64,000 bases of DNA from Micromonospora halotolerans (GCF_032108445.1 NZ_CP134876.1:5084001-5148000), one strand, 5' to 3'. Shown: positions 1 through 8,873, counted from the first letter of the stretch. Numbers and translations: made by a program. The notes: generated from the sequence alone by a model not told the origin.

Positions 1-342
1 GGGGTCGACGGCCGCCGTCGCGTCGGGGCCGGCCAGCTCGGCCGGGTGGTCCTCCACGGCGTCGTGCAGCAGGCCCGCCACGATCACGTCCACGTCGCGC
101 ACCTGGTAGTGGTGCATCATCCGGATCGCCACCCGGAGCAGGTGGTTCAGGTACGGCTCGCGCACCCGCCGGTCCTCCCGGTGCAGCTCGGCGGCGAGGT
201 CGAGGGCGGCGGTGAGCCGCTCCCGGGCGGGCTCGTCGAACGCCTCGACCTCCAGCCGGAAGCGGGCCAGCAGGCCCGGCTCGCCGTGGATCTCGGTAAT
301 CGCGTGCATCGGCATGGTCGCCAGGTACGCCGGGAACTCCAT
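1..342 (-). CDS. HD-domain protein, RelA/SpoT-like hydrolase fold (3' end beyond window)
   Basis: Reading leftward from an ATG at 342, the frame stays open to the window edge, so only the N-terminal ~114 residues are present. The visible part contains a His in YLNHLLRVA and the segment GLLHDAVEDHP, the paired H...HD metal-binding signature of HD-domain phosphohydrolases. The spacing resembles the (p)ppGpp hydrolase HD domain of RelA/SpoT and of small alarmone hydrolases. An AAGGGA stretch lies just upstream of the ATG. The gene is 64 bases downstream of the RsbW-like gene on the same strand and may be cotranscribed. The exact substrate cannot be told from this fragment. Confidence 0.7.
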   Translation of the reverse strand, partial: MEFPAYLATMPMHAITEIHGEPGLLARFRLEVEAFDEPARERLTAALDLAAELHREDRRVREPYLNHLLRVAIRMMHHYQVRDVDVIVAGLLHDAVEDHPAELAGPDATAAVDP

Positions 343-406
343 GCGTCCCTTATAGCTGATCTTCGCCAGGAAGGGTCGCCCCGGTCGGCCTCCCGACCGT
401 GGCCGG

Positions 407-850
407 TCAGCTGCCGGTGAGGCGCTTGACCAGGCGGACCGTGGTGCCCTCCGGGGTGCCGACGATGCTCGCCTCGTCCATCACCCGGTTCATGATCAAC
501 TGTCCCCGGCCCCGGTCGGCGCCGTTCCCGCCGACGTCCGCCCGCCAGCCGCCGCGATCGCGTACCTCGACCACCAGGTGGTCGTCGCGCAGCTCGGCGC
601 GGAGCGTGGTGATCCCCTCGGGGGCGAAGCGGTAGCCGTGCTCGATGGCGTTGGCGCACGCCTCGCCGGTGGCCATGAGCACCGTCTCGACGTCGAGTTC
701 ACCGACCCCGTGGGCGCGCAACCAGCCGCGCAGCCGTTCCCGGGTGGGGGCGAGCCGCCCCGGGTCGGCGGGCAGGTCGGCGGTGAACACCGGCGCCGTC
801 CCGGCCGGATCGTCGCCCGGCACCAGCCCGGCGGCAGTCCCACCCTCCAC
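407..850 (-). CDS. RsbW-like anti-sigma factor / HATPase_c serine kinase
   Basis: A 147-residue protein made almost entirely of one GHKL ATPase domain of the anti-sigma (RsbW/SpoIIAB) type. The N-box is seen at about 61-71 (TGEACANAIEH, with E63 and N67). The G1 box DRG is near residue 98, and a glycine-rich G2 box with LIMNRVMDE follows at 115-125. Family members bind a sigma factor or phosphorylate an anti-anti-sigma protein; no partner gene is adjacent, so the target is unknown. It diverges from the DedA gene across 124 bases and probably leads the short operon that includes the HD-domain gene. Confidence 0.8.
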   Translation of the reverse strand: MEGGTAAGLVPGDDPAGTAPVFTADLPADPGRLAPTRERLRGWLRAHGVGELDVETVLMATGEACANAIEHGYRFAPEGITTLRAELRDDHLVVEVRDRGGWRADVGGNGADRGRGQLIMNRVMDEASIVGTPEGTTVRLVKRLTGS

Positions 851-974
851 GTCCGGCCCCCCGTCCCGCGCACCTCCCGGGCCTGGGCGCTCGTCGTCAC
901 CGTCCCGTCCTGTCGGTCATTGTCCCCGGTACGGGCCGGCGATATTCCTCGACCCGGCCGTTGGTTCCGACCGG

Positions 975-1661
975 ATGTCCGATCCTCCCGCACCGGCACT
1001 CCGGCGGTGGGCCGCGGGTCACAATCGGCGGGTGGACCGGGTGCTGGACCTGCTGGTGGCGCTGCCGCCCGCACTCGTGCTGGCCCTGGTGTTCCTGCTG
1101 CCGGCGCTGGAGGCGTCGACCTTCCTCGGGCTGGTCGTGCCGGGGGAGATCGCCGTACTGGTCGGCGGGGTGCTCGCCCACGAGGGACGCCTGCCGCTCT
1201 GGGCGGTGATCCTCGCGGCGGTCGCCGGCGCGGCGGTCGGCGACCAGGTGGGTTACCTCGTGGGCCGCCGCTACGGGCGGCGGCTGCTGGCCCGGGTGCC
1301 GCAGCGGTTCGCCCGCTCGGGAGAGCTGTCGCGGGCGTTGGCGCTGGTCCGCCGCCGGGGCGCCGCCGCGGTGGTGCTCGGCCGGTGGGCGGCGGCGCTG
1401 CGCGCCCTGGTGCCCGGGCTGGCCGGGATGAGCGGCATCCCGCACCGCGCGTTCACCGTGGCGAACCTGGCCGGCGGCGCGCTGTGGGCGGTGGCCGTGG
1501 CGCTGCTCGGCTACCTGGCCGGTGCGTCGTTCCGGCTGCTGGAGCGACGGCTCGGCTGGGGCGGCGAGGCGCTGCTCGCCCTGGTGGTGCTGGTGGTGGC
1601 GGTGCGGCTGGTCCGGGCCCGGCGGGCCGCCCGCCGCGAACGGGACGCCGCGTCCCGCTGA
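975..1661 (+). CDS. DedA family membrane protein
   Basis: A 228-residue integral membrane protein. It has the DedA/VTT-domain pattern: a hydrophobic N-terminal half ending in FLGLVVPGEIAVLVGG, the conserved GDQVGYLVGRRYGR segment, and a later hydrophobic pair ending in a basic C-terminus rich in Arg. DedA proteins are linked to lipid flipping and membrane homeostasis; no specific role is shown here. The frame is open further upstream, but ATG 975 is the first start that leaves a short cytoplasmic tail. GTG 1032 is an alternative giving a start nearer the first membrane segment. A strong hairpin follows the stop. Confidence 0.8.
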   Translation: MSDPPAPALRRWAAGHNRRVDRVLDLLVALPPALVLALVFLLPALEASTFLGLVVPGEIAVLVGGVLAHEGRLPLWAVILAAVAGAAVGDQVGYLVGRRYGRRLLARVPQRFARSGELSRALALVRRRGAAAVVLGRWAAALRALVPGLAGMSGIPHRAFTVANLAGGALWAVAVALLGYLAGASFRLLERRLGWGGEALLALVVLVVAVRLVRARRAARRERDAASR

Positions 1662-1673
1662 CCGCCGGCCGGG

Positions 1674-1700
1674 CCGGCGCCCCGCGAGGAGGGGCGCCGG
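1674..1700. terminator. Bidirectional hairpin between convergent genes
   Basis: A perfect 10-bp inverted repeat (CCGGCGCCCC / GGGGCGCCGG) with a 7-base loop lies between the DedA stop and the pectate lyase stop, which converge here. There is no T-tract, as is common for actinomycete terminators. Confidence 0.6.
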
Positions 1701-1721
1701 ACCGGTGCGCGTGCTGGGCGG

Positions 1722-3326
1722 TCAGCCGCTGATCTTCCCGGTGCCGGCCCCCGCGGTCACCGTGGCCTTCACCGTGCTCGCCGCGTCGAGCGTGTACGCG
1801 TACGGGACGGCGGCCACGCTGCCGGCGGTCTGCGGCGCGCCCGAGTTGACGTAGAGGTTGTTCCGCTCGACCAGGTTGCCGGCCGGCGAGGAGCCCTCGC
1901 CGACGTGCGTCGGGTCGGTCATGTTCTCGAACGAGTTCCCCTCGACCAGCACCCCGGCCCCGCAGGTGCTGGCGACGCCGTAGCTGTAGGACGGGTTGGC
2001 GGTGTTCACGTAGTAGTTGTTGAACACGTGCACGGGGTTGCCGAAGCGGACCCGCGGGTTGCGCTGGAAGCAGTTGCTGAACACGTTGTGGTGGTAGGTC
2101 ACCTTCAGCTTGCCGCTGTCCTCGCCGGAGTTGCTGTCGCTGTGCCCGACCAGCGAGCACTTCACGTGGTCGTGCAGCCGGTTCCAGGAGACGGTGACGA
2201 AGTTCGACCCGTGGGTGACGTCGAGCAGCCCGTCGTAGTAGTCGGTGCCGCTCGTGGTGTCGCTGGACAGGTCGTTGTGGTCGATCCAGACGTTGGTGGA
2301 GTTGTCCAGGTGGATGGCGTCGCCGTTGCCGACGCCGGCGCGTACCTTGGCGATCCGCAGGTTGCGGACGACGATGTTGCGGGCGTCGCGCAGGTTCAGG
2401 CCGCAGCCGGTCAGCCCGGAGCTCGCGCCGACCCCGATGACGGTCTTGTTCGAGCCGACCCGGATCTCGGTGGAGCAGGTGAAGGTCCCGTTCACCCGGA
2501 CGGTGGTCGCCGCGTCGCCCTCGGCCGCGTCGGCCAGGGCCGCCGGGTCGCTCACGGTCACCGTGCCGCCGCCGGCCCCGCCGGTGGTGCCGCCGTTCTG
2601 CGTGGCCCAGCCGACCAGGCCCGTGGTGGGCGGCGGGTTGGTGGGCGGCGGCGAGGTCGGCGACGCCGTGGGGGAGGAGGAGGTCGGCGGCGTGGTCGGG
2701 GTGCCGCCGACGCCGTCCACCGCGACGTCGTCGAAGACCGCGCTGGCGTACGCGGTGACCAGCGCGATCCGGCCGGCCGCGTACGCGGTGTCGGTGCCGG
2801 CGGCGATCTGGGCGCCGTTGACGAAGCCCCGGATCGTGCTGCCGGTGGCCTCGATCCGCAGGGTGTACCAGGTGCTGGTGGTGACGGTCAGCGCGGCGGA
2901 GCCGAGCACGGAGATCTGGCTGCCGTTGACCATCTGGAGTTCGGCCCGGTTCGCGTTGGTCAGCGCCAGCCGGTACATCTTCGTCGAGCTGGTGGAGCGG
3001 GACGCCAGGCCGACCAGCCGGTTGGCGCCGTTGAACGACAGCGGCCTGACCCGGGCCTGCACCCGGTAGTCGGTCCAGCCGGTCTGGCCGGCGAAGGCGC
3101 GGGCCAGCTCGCTGGCGGTGTTGCCCTGCCCGTACGCCGGTGAGCCGTCGGTGACCACCGACCAGTCACCGCCGGACTTGGACCAGCCGTCGGCGGTGCC
3201 GTCGTCGAAGGTGTCGCCGAACAGGGTGGCCGCCGCGGCGTTGCCGGTCAGGCCGACGGCGAGCAACAGGGCGGTGAGGCCGGCGCCGGCCGCGGCCGCC
3301 GCTCCTCGGTGGTGTCGGAGTCGCAC
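1722..3326 (-). CDS. Secreted PL1 pectate lyase with N-terminal lectin-like module
   Basis: A 534-residue extracellular enzyme. Residues 1-33 form a signal peptide with twin basic start and an Ala-rich cleavage zone. Residues ~34-203 form a beta-sandwich concanavalin/LamG-like module (FDDGTADGW, YRLALTNAN, FDDVAVDG). A Pro/Thr/Ser linker (~208-236) leads to a PL1 parallel beta-helix. Pectate lyase hallmarks are VWIDH at 346-350, DGLLDVTHGSNFVTVSWN, and RNPRVRFG at 422-429 carrying the catalytic-type arginine. The enzyme should cleave polygalacturonate by beta-elimination in a Ca-dependent way. It starts at GTG 3326 behind GGGAGGAAG and lies downstream of a second pectate lyase, 74 bases away, likely cotranscribed. 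Confidence 0.92.
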   Translation of the reverse strand: MRLRHHRGAAAAAGAGLTALLLAVGLTGNAAAATLFGDTFDDGTADGWSKSGGDWSVVTDGSPAYGQGNTASELARAFAGQTGWTDYRVQARVRPLSFNGANRLVGLASRSTSSTKMYRLALTNANRAELQMVNGSQISVLGSAALTVTTSTWYTLRIEATGSTIRGFVNGAQIAAGTDTAYAAGRIALVTAYASAVFDDVAVDGVGGTPTTPPTSSSPTASPTSPPPTNPPPTTGLVGWATQNGGTTGGAGGGTVTVSDPAALADAAEGDAATTVRVNGTFTCSTEIRVGSNKTVIGVGASSGLTGCGLNLRDARNIVVRNLRIAKVRAGVGNGDAIHLDNSTNVWIDHNDLSSDTTSGTDYYDGLLDVTHGSNFVTVSWNRLHDHVKCSLVGHSDSNSGEDSGKLKVTYHHNVFSNCFQRNPRVRFGNPVHVFNNYYVNTANPSYSYGVASTCGAGVLVEGNSFENMTDPTHVGEGSSPAGNLVERNNLYVNSGAPQTAGSVAAVPYAYTLDAASTVKATVTAGAGTGKISG

Positions 3327-3400
3327 GGTGCTTCCTCCCGGGGGTGGTGGGGTGGGGGTGGTGGTCCGGGCGCCGCGCGGGGGACGGCGCGGCCCGCGGC

Positions 3401-4738
3401 TCAGAGCGGCAGCCGGCCGGCGCCCGCGAACGCGCCCACGGCGAGCGGCACCAGCGGCGTGGGCAGCACGGGTGCGGCGCGCAGGGTGGGCGTCCAGCCG
3501 GCATCGCCGCCGAGGTCCGGGTCGTGCGCCGCGTTGTACGCGCCGAGCAGGTCGACCGGGCGCGCCGGGCCGCCGCCCTGGCGCAGCCAGCTGCCCCGCT
3601 CGGTGAGCGCGGTGCCGCCCCAGTCGCGGATGAGGTCGGCCGGGTCGACGTCGCCGGCCAGGGTGAAGAAGTTGTTCTCGGCGTGGATGGCGGACTGCAC
3701 GCCGACGCCGAGGGCGTACTCGAAGCCGGGCCCGCCGAGCCGGTAGTGGTTGTCGTAGACGTCGACCTGGCCGAACCGGACCCGGGGCAGCCGCTGGAGG
3801 TCGCCGTCGAAGAGGTTGTGATGCACGGTGACCTTGAGCCGGCCCACATCCGGGCCGACGGTGTTGGACGAGCCGATCAGCATCAGCTTGTCCCGCCCGA
3901 CGAACCGGTTCCAGGAGGCGGTGACCAGGCTGGCCGTGTGCGTGACGTCCAGCGACCCGTCGTGCACCTGGTAGGGGCGGCCGAAGTGGGTCGGCTGGCC
4001 GCTGTCCGGGTTGTCGCCGTCGGTGAACGTGTTGTGGTCGACCCAGACGTGCTCGCTGCGCCGGACGGAGATCTGGTCGTACTGGGAGTTCCAGTTGCCG
4101 GCGTCGCCGTCGGTGGGGGACCAGGCCGGGAAGCAGTCCCGGGCGTCGGCGAGGGTGAGGTTGCGGACGATCACGTTGCTGACCCGGTCGATCATCAGGG
4201 TCAGCCCGGTGAGCCGGGCGCCGCGCAGCCCCACGATCGTGGTGTTGGCGCCCACGTTGATCTGGGTCTGCCGGGTCTGGTTGGCCACCGAGCGCACCCG
4301 GGCCGCCTCCAGGGGCCCGCTCGGGTCCACCCGCCCCCAGACCGCCGGGTCGTACGCGGCCAGGTAGCCGCCGAGCGAGTAGTCCGGGTCGGCCAGGTCG
4401 GCACAGTCGAGCAGGCTGCCGTCGGGCCGCTCGAAGCCGTCGACCGCGCCCGCCACGTACACGATCTTCGGGGTGGCGTCGCCGGCGTTGGTGGCGTTGT
4501 CCCCGCCGAGCGCCTCGACCAGCTCGGCCCGGGTGCGCACCACCCGGATGCGGTCGGGGGCGGCGGCCGCGCCGCCGGTGGTGCCGGCGCCCTCGGCGGC
4601 CCAGCCGTCGTTCGCGGGCAGCGCCTGGCGGCCGATCTCCCGGGCGAGCCGGGACAGGGCCGGGTCGGCCGGCGCGGGGGCGCCGGTGACGGCGAGCGCG
4701 GCGGCGACGAGCGCCGCGCCGACTGCTGTTCTACGCAT
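3401..4738 (-). CDS. Secreted PL1 pectate lyase
   Basis: A 445-residue protein with a signal peptide (about residues 1-24, Ala-rich core after MRR) and no accessory binding module. The PL1 markers are VWVDHNTF, DGSLDVTHTASLVTASWNRF, and the HHNLFDGDLQRLPRVRFG segment with the catalytic-type arginine. It shares only the family motifs with the neighbouring lyase and lacks its lectin module, so the two probably act on different pectin forms. It is the first gene of a two-lyase unit. The 183 bases upstream are relatively AT-rich and hold a candidate promoter and operator-like sequence. Substrate inferred from family: de-esterified homogalacturonan. Confidence 0.92.
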   Translation of the reverse strand: MRRTAVGAALVAAALAVTGAPAPADPALSRLAREIGRQALPANDGWAAEGAGTTGGAAAAPDRIRVVRTRAELVEALGGDNATNAGDATPKIVYVAGAVDGFERPDGSLLDCADLADPDYSLGGYLAAYDPAVWGRVDPSGPLEAARVRSVANQTRQTQINVGANTTIVGLRGARLTGLTLMIDRVSNVIVRNLTLADARDCFPAWSPTDGDAGNWNSQYDQISVRRSEHVWVDHNTFTDGDNPDSGQPTHFGRPYQVHDGSLDVTHTASLVTASWNRFVGRDKLMLIGSSNTVGPDVGRLKVTVHHNLFDGDLQRLPRVRFGQVDVYDNHYRLGGPGFEYALGVGVQSAIHAENNFFTLAGDVDPADLIRDWGGTALTERGSWLRQGGGPARPVDLLGAYNAAHDPDLGGDAGWTPTLRAAPVLPTPLVPLAVGAFAGAGRLPL

Positions 4739-4780
4739 GACTCCTACCGTCCTGTCAGCTACTGGTGGCCGATATCTGTG

Positions 4781-4836
4781 ACGGTAGAGTCATTGTTTTA
4801 TATGGGTCAATGCGTACTGTGTGCAGGTTTGTTGCA
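4781..4836 (-). promoter_or_regulatory. Candidate promoter and operator-like sequence of the pectate lyase unit
   Basis: On the minus strand TTGACC (complement of 4805-4810) is followed after 18 bases by TACCGT (complement of 4781-4786), a plausible -35/-10 pair ahead of the lyase start at 4738. Immediately upstream of the -35, plus-strand bases 4822-4836 read TGCAGGTTTGTTGCA. This resembles, imperfectly, the dyads beside the LacI gene at 11885. The region is AT-richer than its surroundings. Confidence 0.35.
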
Positions 4837-4921
4837 ATAGCGAGAGCCGTGCGGTATTGCCCCGATCGGAGGCGTCGGGATAGGCGGGCATGTGTCCGGA
4901 TCGTCCGGGCCGGGGTTTGCA

Positions 4922-6100
4922 CTACCGTTGCGGCGCCTCCCCGTCGGGCAGCTCGATCCGGTACGGCGGGACCGCCCACGGCACCCCCGACTCCGACGGC
5001 AGCGCGCCGGACTCGGCGGCCCGGCGCAGCACCGCGTCGACGCCGCGGATCACCCGCACCCGCCGCGGTCCGTCACCCTCGGTGCGCACCAGCGCGCCGT
5101 CGAGCAGGGTCGGCTCCGGCGCGTCCCGCAGCGCCGCCACGATCGCCGTGAACGGCGCGGTACGCGCCAGCGGCGCGATCAGCGGGGTGCCGGCGGCCCG
5201 GTGGTCGAGCAGGTTCTCCAGCAGCCCGCGCCGGCCGGGCACCTCGCGCAGCGCCGGGTCGCCGGGCAACCGGAGCCGGTCGGTCGGGTACTCCAGGACG
5301 GCCCGGTCCCGGTCGCCGGTGACGTGCACCTCGCCGGCGATGTACTCCTCGCCGGCCAGGGTGACCGCGGCCAGCACCGGCGGTCCGGTCCGCGGCGTCA
5401 CCCGCAGCACGGCCGTGTCGTCCACCTCGATGGGCCGTACCCGGTAGCGCTCCACCTCGATCCGGGCCGGCCGGACCGGCGCTCCGGTCACCGCCTCGGC
5501 GACGGCCAGGCACTGCATCACCGCGTGCGCCAGGGGGTTGGCCAGCGCCCCGTCGAGCGCGGGCCGCCCGTCGAGGCTCCGCCGGCCGGCCCACGGGGAG
5601 CGGGCGTAGTAGGCGTCGGGCCGTTGCCAGGCGGCCACGGTGGCGACGGCGGTGACCGTGCCGAGCCGCCCGGCCGCGAGGGCGGCGGTCAGCTCGGCCA
5701 GGGCCGCCGAGCCGAGCGCCTGGAAGCCGACCTGCACGGCCCGGCCGGCGTCCCGCGCGGCCGCGGCGAGCCGCCGGTGTTCGGTCAGGTCGAGCACCGG
5801 CGGCTTCTCCAGCAGCAGGTCCGCCCCGGCGGCGAGCGCGTCGAGGGCGATCGGCAGGTGGGTGTGCGGCGGGGTGCAGACCACCACGACGTCGGGCCGG
5901 ACGGCGGCCAGCATGGCCCGGTGGTCGGTGAAGATCCCCGCCCCGGGCGGGACGGGGGCCGCCGGTTCGTCCTCCAGCGGGTGGAGGTCGACCAGGCCGA
6001 CCAGGCGCGCCCGGCCGGCGGCGTGCAGCGGGGCGATGGCCCGCCGGTGCCAGCGGCCGTGCCCGTTCGCCCCGACGAGCGCCACCCGCGGCGGCGTCAT
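4922..6100 (-). CDS. Gfo/Idh/MocA family NAD(P)-dependent oxidoreductase
   Basis: A 392-residue dehydrogenase with an N-terminal Rossmann fold (VGANGHG at 9-15), the TPPHTHLP segment, and the family's EKPP motif at 98-101 that supplies the catalytic-site lysine. The C-terminal half is the beta-sheet substrate domain. The start ATG at 6100 overlaps the stop of the upstream fructuronate-reductase-type gene (ATGA). The internal position within a uronate operon suggests oxidation or reduction of a sugar acid or modified galacturonate, but the substrate cannot be read from sequence. It is the last gene of the minus-strand catabolic operon. Confidence 0.85.
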   Translation of the reverse strand: MTPPRVALVGANGHGRWHRRAIAPLHAAGRARLVGLVDLHPLEDEPAAPVPPGAGIFTDHRAMLAAVRPDVVVVCTPPHTHLPIALDALAAGADLLLEKPPVLDLTEHRRLAAAARDAGRAVQVGFQALGSAALAELTAALAAGRLGTVTAVATVAAWQRPDAYYARSPWAGRRSLDGRPALDGALANPLAHAVMQCLAVAEAVTGAPVRPARIEVERYRVRPIEVDDTAVLRVTPRTGPPVLAAVTLAGEEYIAGEVHVTGDRDRAVLEYPTDRLRLPGDPALREVPGRRGLLENLLDHRAAGTPLIAPLARTAPFTAIVAALRDAPEPTLLDGALVRTEGDGPRRVRVIRGVDAVLRRAAESGALPSESGVPWAVPPYRIELPDGEAPQR

Positions 6101-7581
6101 GCCGCACCGGCCAGGGTGGCCCGGACGCCGTGCCGTTGCAGCGCGGTCAGCCAGCCGGTCACGTCGGCCCGGACCTCGTCGTCGGCGGCCAGGTCGGCGG
6201 GGAAGACCTCGCGCAGCGCGAAGAGCGCGTCGACCGTGCCGGCCGGGGTTCCCGGTGCGGCGGCGAGGGCGGCCCGGATCCGGTCGGCGAGCGGGTCGTC
6301 CAGCGGCAGCGGCCGGCCGTCGTCGGCGTGCCCGCCCAGGAAGCGCAGCCACGCCGCGACCACCAGGGCGCCCCAGCGGGCCGGGCGGCCGGCGGCGCGC
6401 AGGTCGGCGATGGTGTGCAGCACCCGCTGCGGCAGCTTCTGCGAGCCGTCCATGGCGATCTGCAGCGTGCGGTGCCGGATCGCCGGGTTGGCGAACCGGG
6501 CCAGCACCTCCTCCCCGTACGCCGGCACGGAGACGCCGGGCGGCGGGGCGAAGCTGGCCGCCACGTCCTCGGCGACCAGCCGGCGCAGCACGGCGTCCAG
6601 CCGCGGCAGCGTCAGGGTCTCGGCGACGGTCTCCGCGCCGGCCAGGGCGCCCAGGTACGCCGTCGCCGAGTGCACCCCGTTGAGGGTGCGCAGCTTCAGC
6701 CGCTCCCACGGGCCGGCGTCGCCGGTGAGCACCGCCCCGGCCCGTTCCCAGGCCGGCCGCCCGCCGGGGAAGTCGTCCTCGACCACCCACTGGGAGTACG
6801 GCTCGGCGGCCACCGCCGCCAGGTCGGTCACCCCGAGCGCCCGCCGGGCCGTGTCCAAGGTGTCCGGGGTGGGCGCCGGCACGATCCGGTCGACCATCGT
6901 GCCGGGGAAGGTGACCTGCCGTTCGATCCAGCCGGCCGGCCCGTCGGGCACCCGGGCCAGCGCGAGCGCCTGGGTGACCAGGCCGCGCAGCCGGCGGCCG
7001 TTGGCCGGCAGGTTGTCGCAGCTGACCAGCGCGACCGGGCCGGCGTCGGCGGCGGCCCGGGCGAGCAGCCCGCGGACCAGCAGCCCCGGCACGGTGCGCG
7101 GGGGCCGGTCGGTGGTGAGGTCGGCCAGGAGGTCCGGGTCGGCGCGCAGCGCACCGGTCACCGGGTCGAGCTGGTACGCCTTCTCGGTCACGGTCAGCGT
7201 CACCACCCGGATCGCCGGGTCGGCGAGCAGGCGCACCACGGCGGCCGGGTCGGCGGGCGCGTGGCGTACGCCGGCCAGCGCGCCGACCACCCGGGTGGCG
7301 GCGCCCTCCGGGGCGAGGGTGGTGACGCTGAACAGGGCGTCCTGCTCGGCGAGCGCGTCGACCACGGCGGTGCTGCGCGGGGCGACCCCGACGATGCCCC
7401 AGTCTCCGCCGGCCGCGCCGACCGCCGCCTCGGTGTGCACGGCCTGGTGGGCGCGGTGGAACGCGCCCAGCCCGAGGTGGACGATGCCCGCCGGGACGGT
7501 GCCGGGGCGCAGCAGCGGCCGGCACTCGACGGGCAACCGGCGCAGGGTGGCCAGGCCGAGGCGGTCGGTGGTCACCGCCAT
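6097..7581 (-). CDS. Mannitol dehydrogenase family protein, probable fructuronate/tagaturonate reductase
   Basis: A 494-residue polyol-dehydrogenase-fold enzyme. The N-terminal domain carries GIVHLGLGAFHRAHQAV, the nucleotide-binding start of UxuB/MtlK-type enzymes. The middle contains SCDNLPANG and FPGTMVDRI, and the catalytic region LKLRTLNGVHSATAYLG has the conserved Lys-Asn-His arrangement. Length and motifs fit D-mannonate oxidoreductase (fructuronate reductase, UxuB). Directly beside a uronate isomerase, it most likely reduces fructuronate or tagaturonate to mannonate or altronate. The start ATG at 7581 overlaps the end of the dehydratase gene by 10 bases. UxuB versus UxaB specificity is not decided. 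Confidence 0.85.
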   Translation of the reverse strand: MAVTTDRLGLATLRRLPVECRPLLRPGTVPAGIVHLGLGAFHRAHQAVHTEAAVGAAGGDWGIVGVAPRSTAVVDALAEQDALFSVTTLAPEGAATRVVGALAGVRHAPADPAAVVRLLADPAIRVVTLTVTEKAYQLDPVTGALRADPDLLADLTTDRPPRTVPGLLVRGLLARAAADAGPVALVSCDNLPANGRRLRGLVTQALALARVPDGPAGWIERQVTFPGTMVDRIVPAPTPDTLDTARRALGVTDLAAVAAEPYSQWVVEDDFPGGRPAWERAGAVLTGDAGPWERLKLRTLNGVHSATAYLGALAGAETVAETLTLPRLDAVLRRLVAEDVAASFAPPPGVSVPAYGEEVLARFANPAIRHRTLQIAMDGSQKLPQRVLHTIADLRAAGRPARWGALVVAAWLRFLGGHADDGRPLPLDDPLADRIRAALAAAPGTPAGTVDALFALREVFPADLAADDEVRADVTGWLTALQRHGVRATLAGAA

Positions 7582-8873
7582 GCCGGGCCGTCCGGGAAGC
7601 GGAACTCGGCGATCGACTCGGCTCTCATGGTGCTGCTGTAGCCGGGGGCGGTGGGCAGCAGGTAGCGGCCGCCGCGGGTGCGCACCGGGTCGGTGAAGTA
7701 CTCGTGCAGGTGGTCCACGTACTCGATCATCCGCCCGTCCAGGCTGGCGCCGACCCGGAGGAAGTCGAAGATCGCCAGGTGCTGGACGTACTCGCAGAGG
7801 CCGACGCCGCCGGCGTGCGGGCAGACCGGCACACCGAACTTCGCCGCCATGAGCAGCTCGGCCAGGACCTCGTCGACCCCGCCGACCCGGCAGGCGTCGA
7901 CCTGCATGACACCGATCGCGTCGGCCTGGAGCAGCTGCTTGAAGATCACCCGGTTGGCGGCCACCTCGCCGGTGGCGACCCGGCACCGGCCGCCGGTCAG
8001 CTCGGTGACGGCACGGGCGATCCGGGCGTGGCCGAGCACGTCGTCGGCGTGCGTCGGCTCCTCGATCCAGTACGGGTCGACCTCGGCCAGCGCGGTCATC
8101 GCGGTGATCGCCTCGTCCACGTCCCAGACCTGGTTGGCGTCCATCATGAGCAGCGCGTCCGGGCCGATCTCGGCGCGGATGGCGCGGGCCCGGCGGAGGT
8201 CGTCGTCGAGCGGGCCGCCGACCTTCATCTTCATGGCCCGCCAGCCGTCGGCGTACGCGGCGCGGGTCAGCGCCCGCACCTTGTCGTCCGGGTAGCCGAG
8301 CCAGCCGACCGATGTGGTGTACGAGGGGAAGCCGTCCCGCTCCAGCGCGGCGAGCCGGTCGGCCAGCCCGTCGCGCCCCTTGTCCAGGATGGCCGCCGCC
8401 TCGTCGGGGGTGAGCGCGTCGGTGATGTGGTGGAAGTCGACGGTGGCCACCAGGTCGTCGGTGGGCAGCTCGGCGAGGTACCGCCACATCGGCTTGCCGG
8501 CCAGCTTGGCGCGCAGGTCCCAGACGGCGTTGACCAGCGCGCCGGTCGCCATGTGGATGACGCCCTTCTCCGGGCCGAGCCAGCGCAGCTGCACGTCGGC
8601 GGTGAGCGAGCGCCAGAACGCCACCGGCTCGGCGGCGATCTCCGCGACGGTCCGGCCGCGCACGTGGTGGGCCAGGGCCCGCACGGCCGCGCAGGTGATC
8701 TCGTTGCCCCGGCCGTTGGTGAAGGTGAATCCGGCGCCGGTGGGGCCGCCGTCGGTGGCCAGCTCGACGTAGGTGGCCGAGTAGTCGCCCCGGTTGATCG
8801 CGTCCGAGCCGTCCCCGCTGGCGGCCGTGGGGAACCGCACGTCGTGCACGTGGACGTCGGTGATGGTGGTCAT
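7572..8873 (-). CDS. Enolase-superfamily sugar-acid dehydratase, L-fuconate dehydratase type
   Basis: A 433-residue mandelate-racemase-subgroup enzyme. The visible active site has K215-x-K217 (MKMK), metal ligands D245 (MMDANQVWD), E271/E272 (WIEEPTHADD) and E303 (ATGEVAANR), and a D326/H353 dyad (CPHAGGVGLCEY). The N-terminal VRFP...DGSDAINRGDYSA and the C-terminal EYVDHLHEYF are typical of L-fuconate dehydratases (FucD). The family dehydrates sugar acids to 2-keto-3-deoxy acids. Here it sits exactly where UxaA or UxuA would be expected, between isomerase and reductase. It may act on altronate, mannonate or galactonate, or truly on fuconate from pectin side chains. ATG 8873 overlaps the isomerase stop. 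Confidence 0.85.
   Translation of the reverse strand: MTTITDVHVHDVRFPTAASGDGSDAINRGDYSATYVELATDGGPTGAGFTFTNGRGNEITCAAVRALAHHVRGRTVAEIAAEPVAFWRSLTADVQLRWLGPEKGVIHMATGALVNAVWDLRAKLAGKPMWRYLAELPTDDLVATVDFHHITDALTPDEAAAILDKGRDGLADRLAALERDGFPSYTTSVGWLGYPDDKVRALTRAAYADGWRAMKMKVGGPLDDDLRRARAIRAEIGPDALLMMDANQVWDVDEAITAMTALAEVDPYWIEEPTHADDVLGHARIARAVTELTGGRCRVATGEVAANRVIFKQLLQADAIGVMQVDACRVGGVDEVLAELLMAAKFGVPVCPHAGGVGLCEYVQHLAIFDFLRVGASLDGRMIEYVDHLHEYFTDPVRTRGGRYLLPTAPGYSSTMRAESIAEFRFPDGPAWR

Noticed and set aside
851..974. Longer start for the DedA gene (from 645)
   Set aside because: The added residues are Ser/Pro/Arg-rich and overlap the divergent RsbW-like gene, leaving no room for a promoter.
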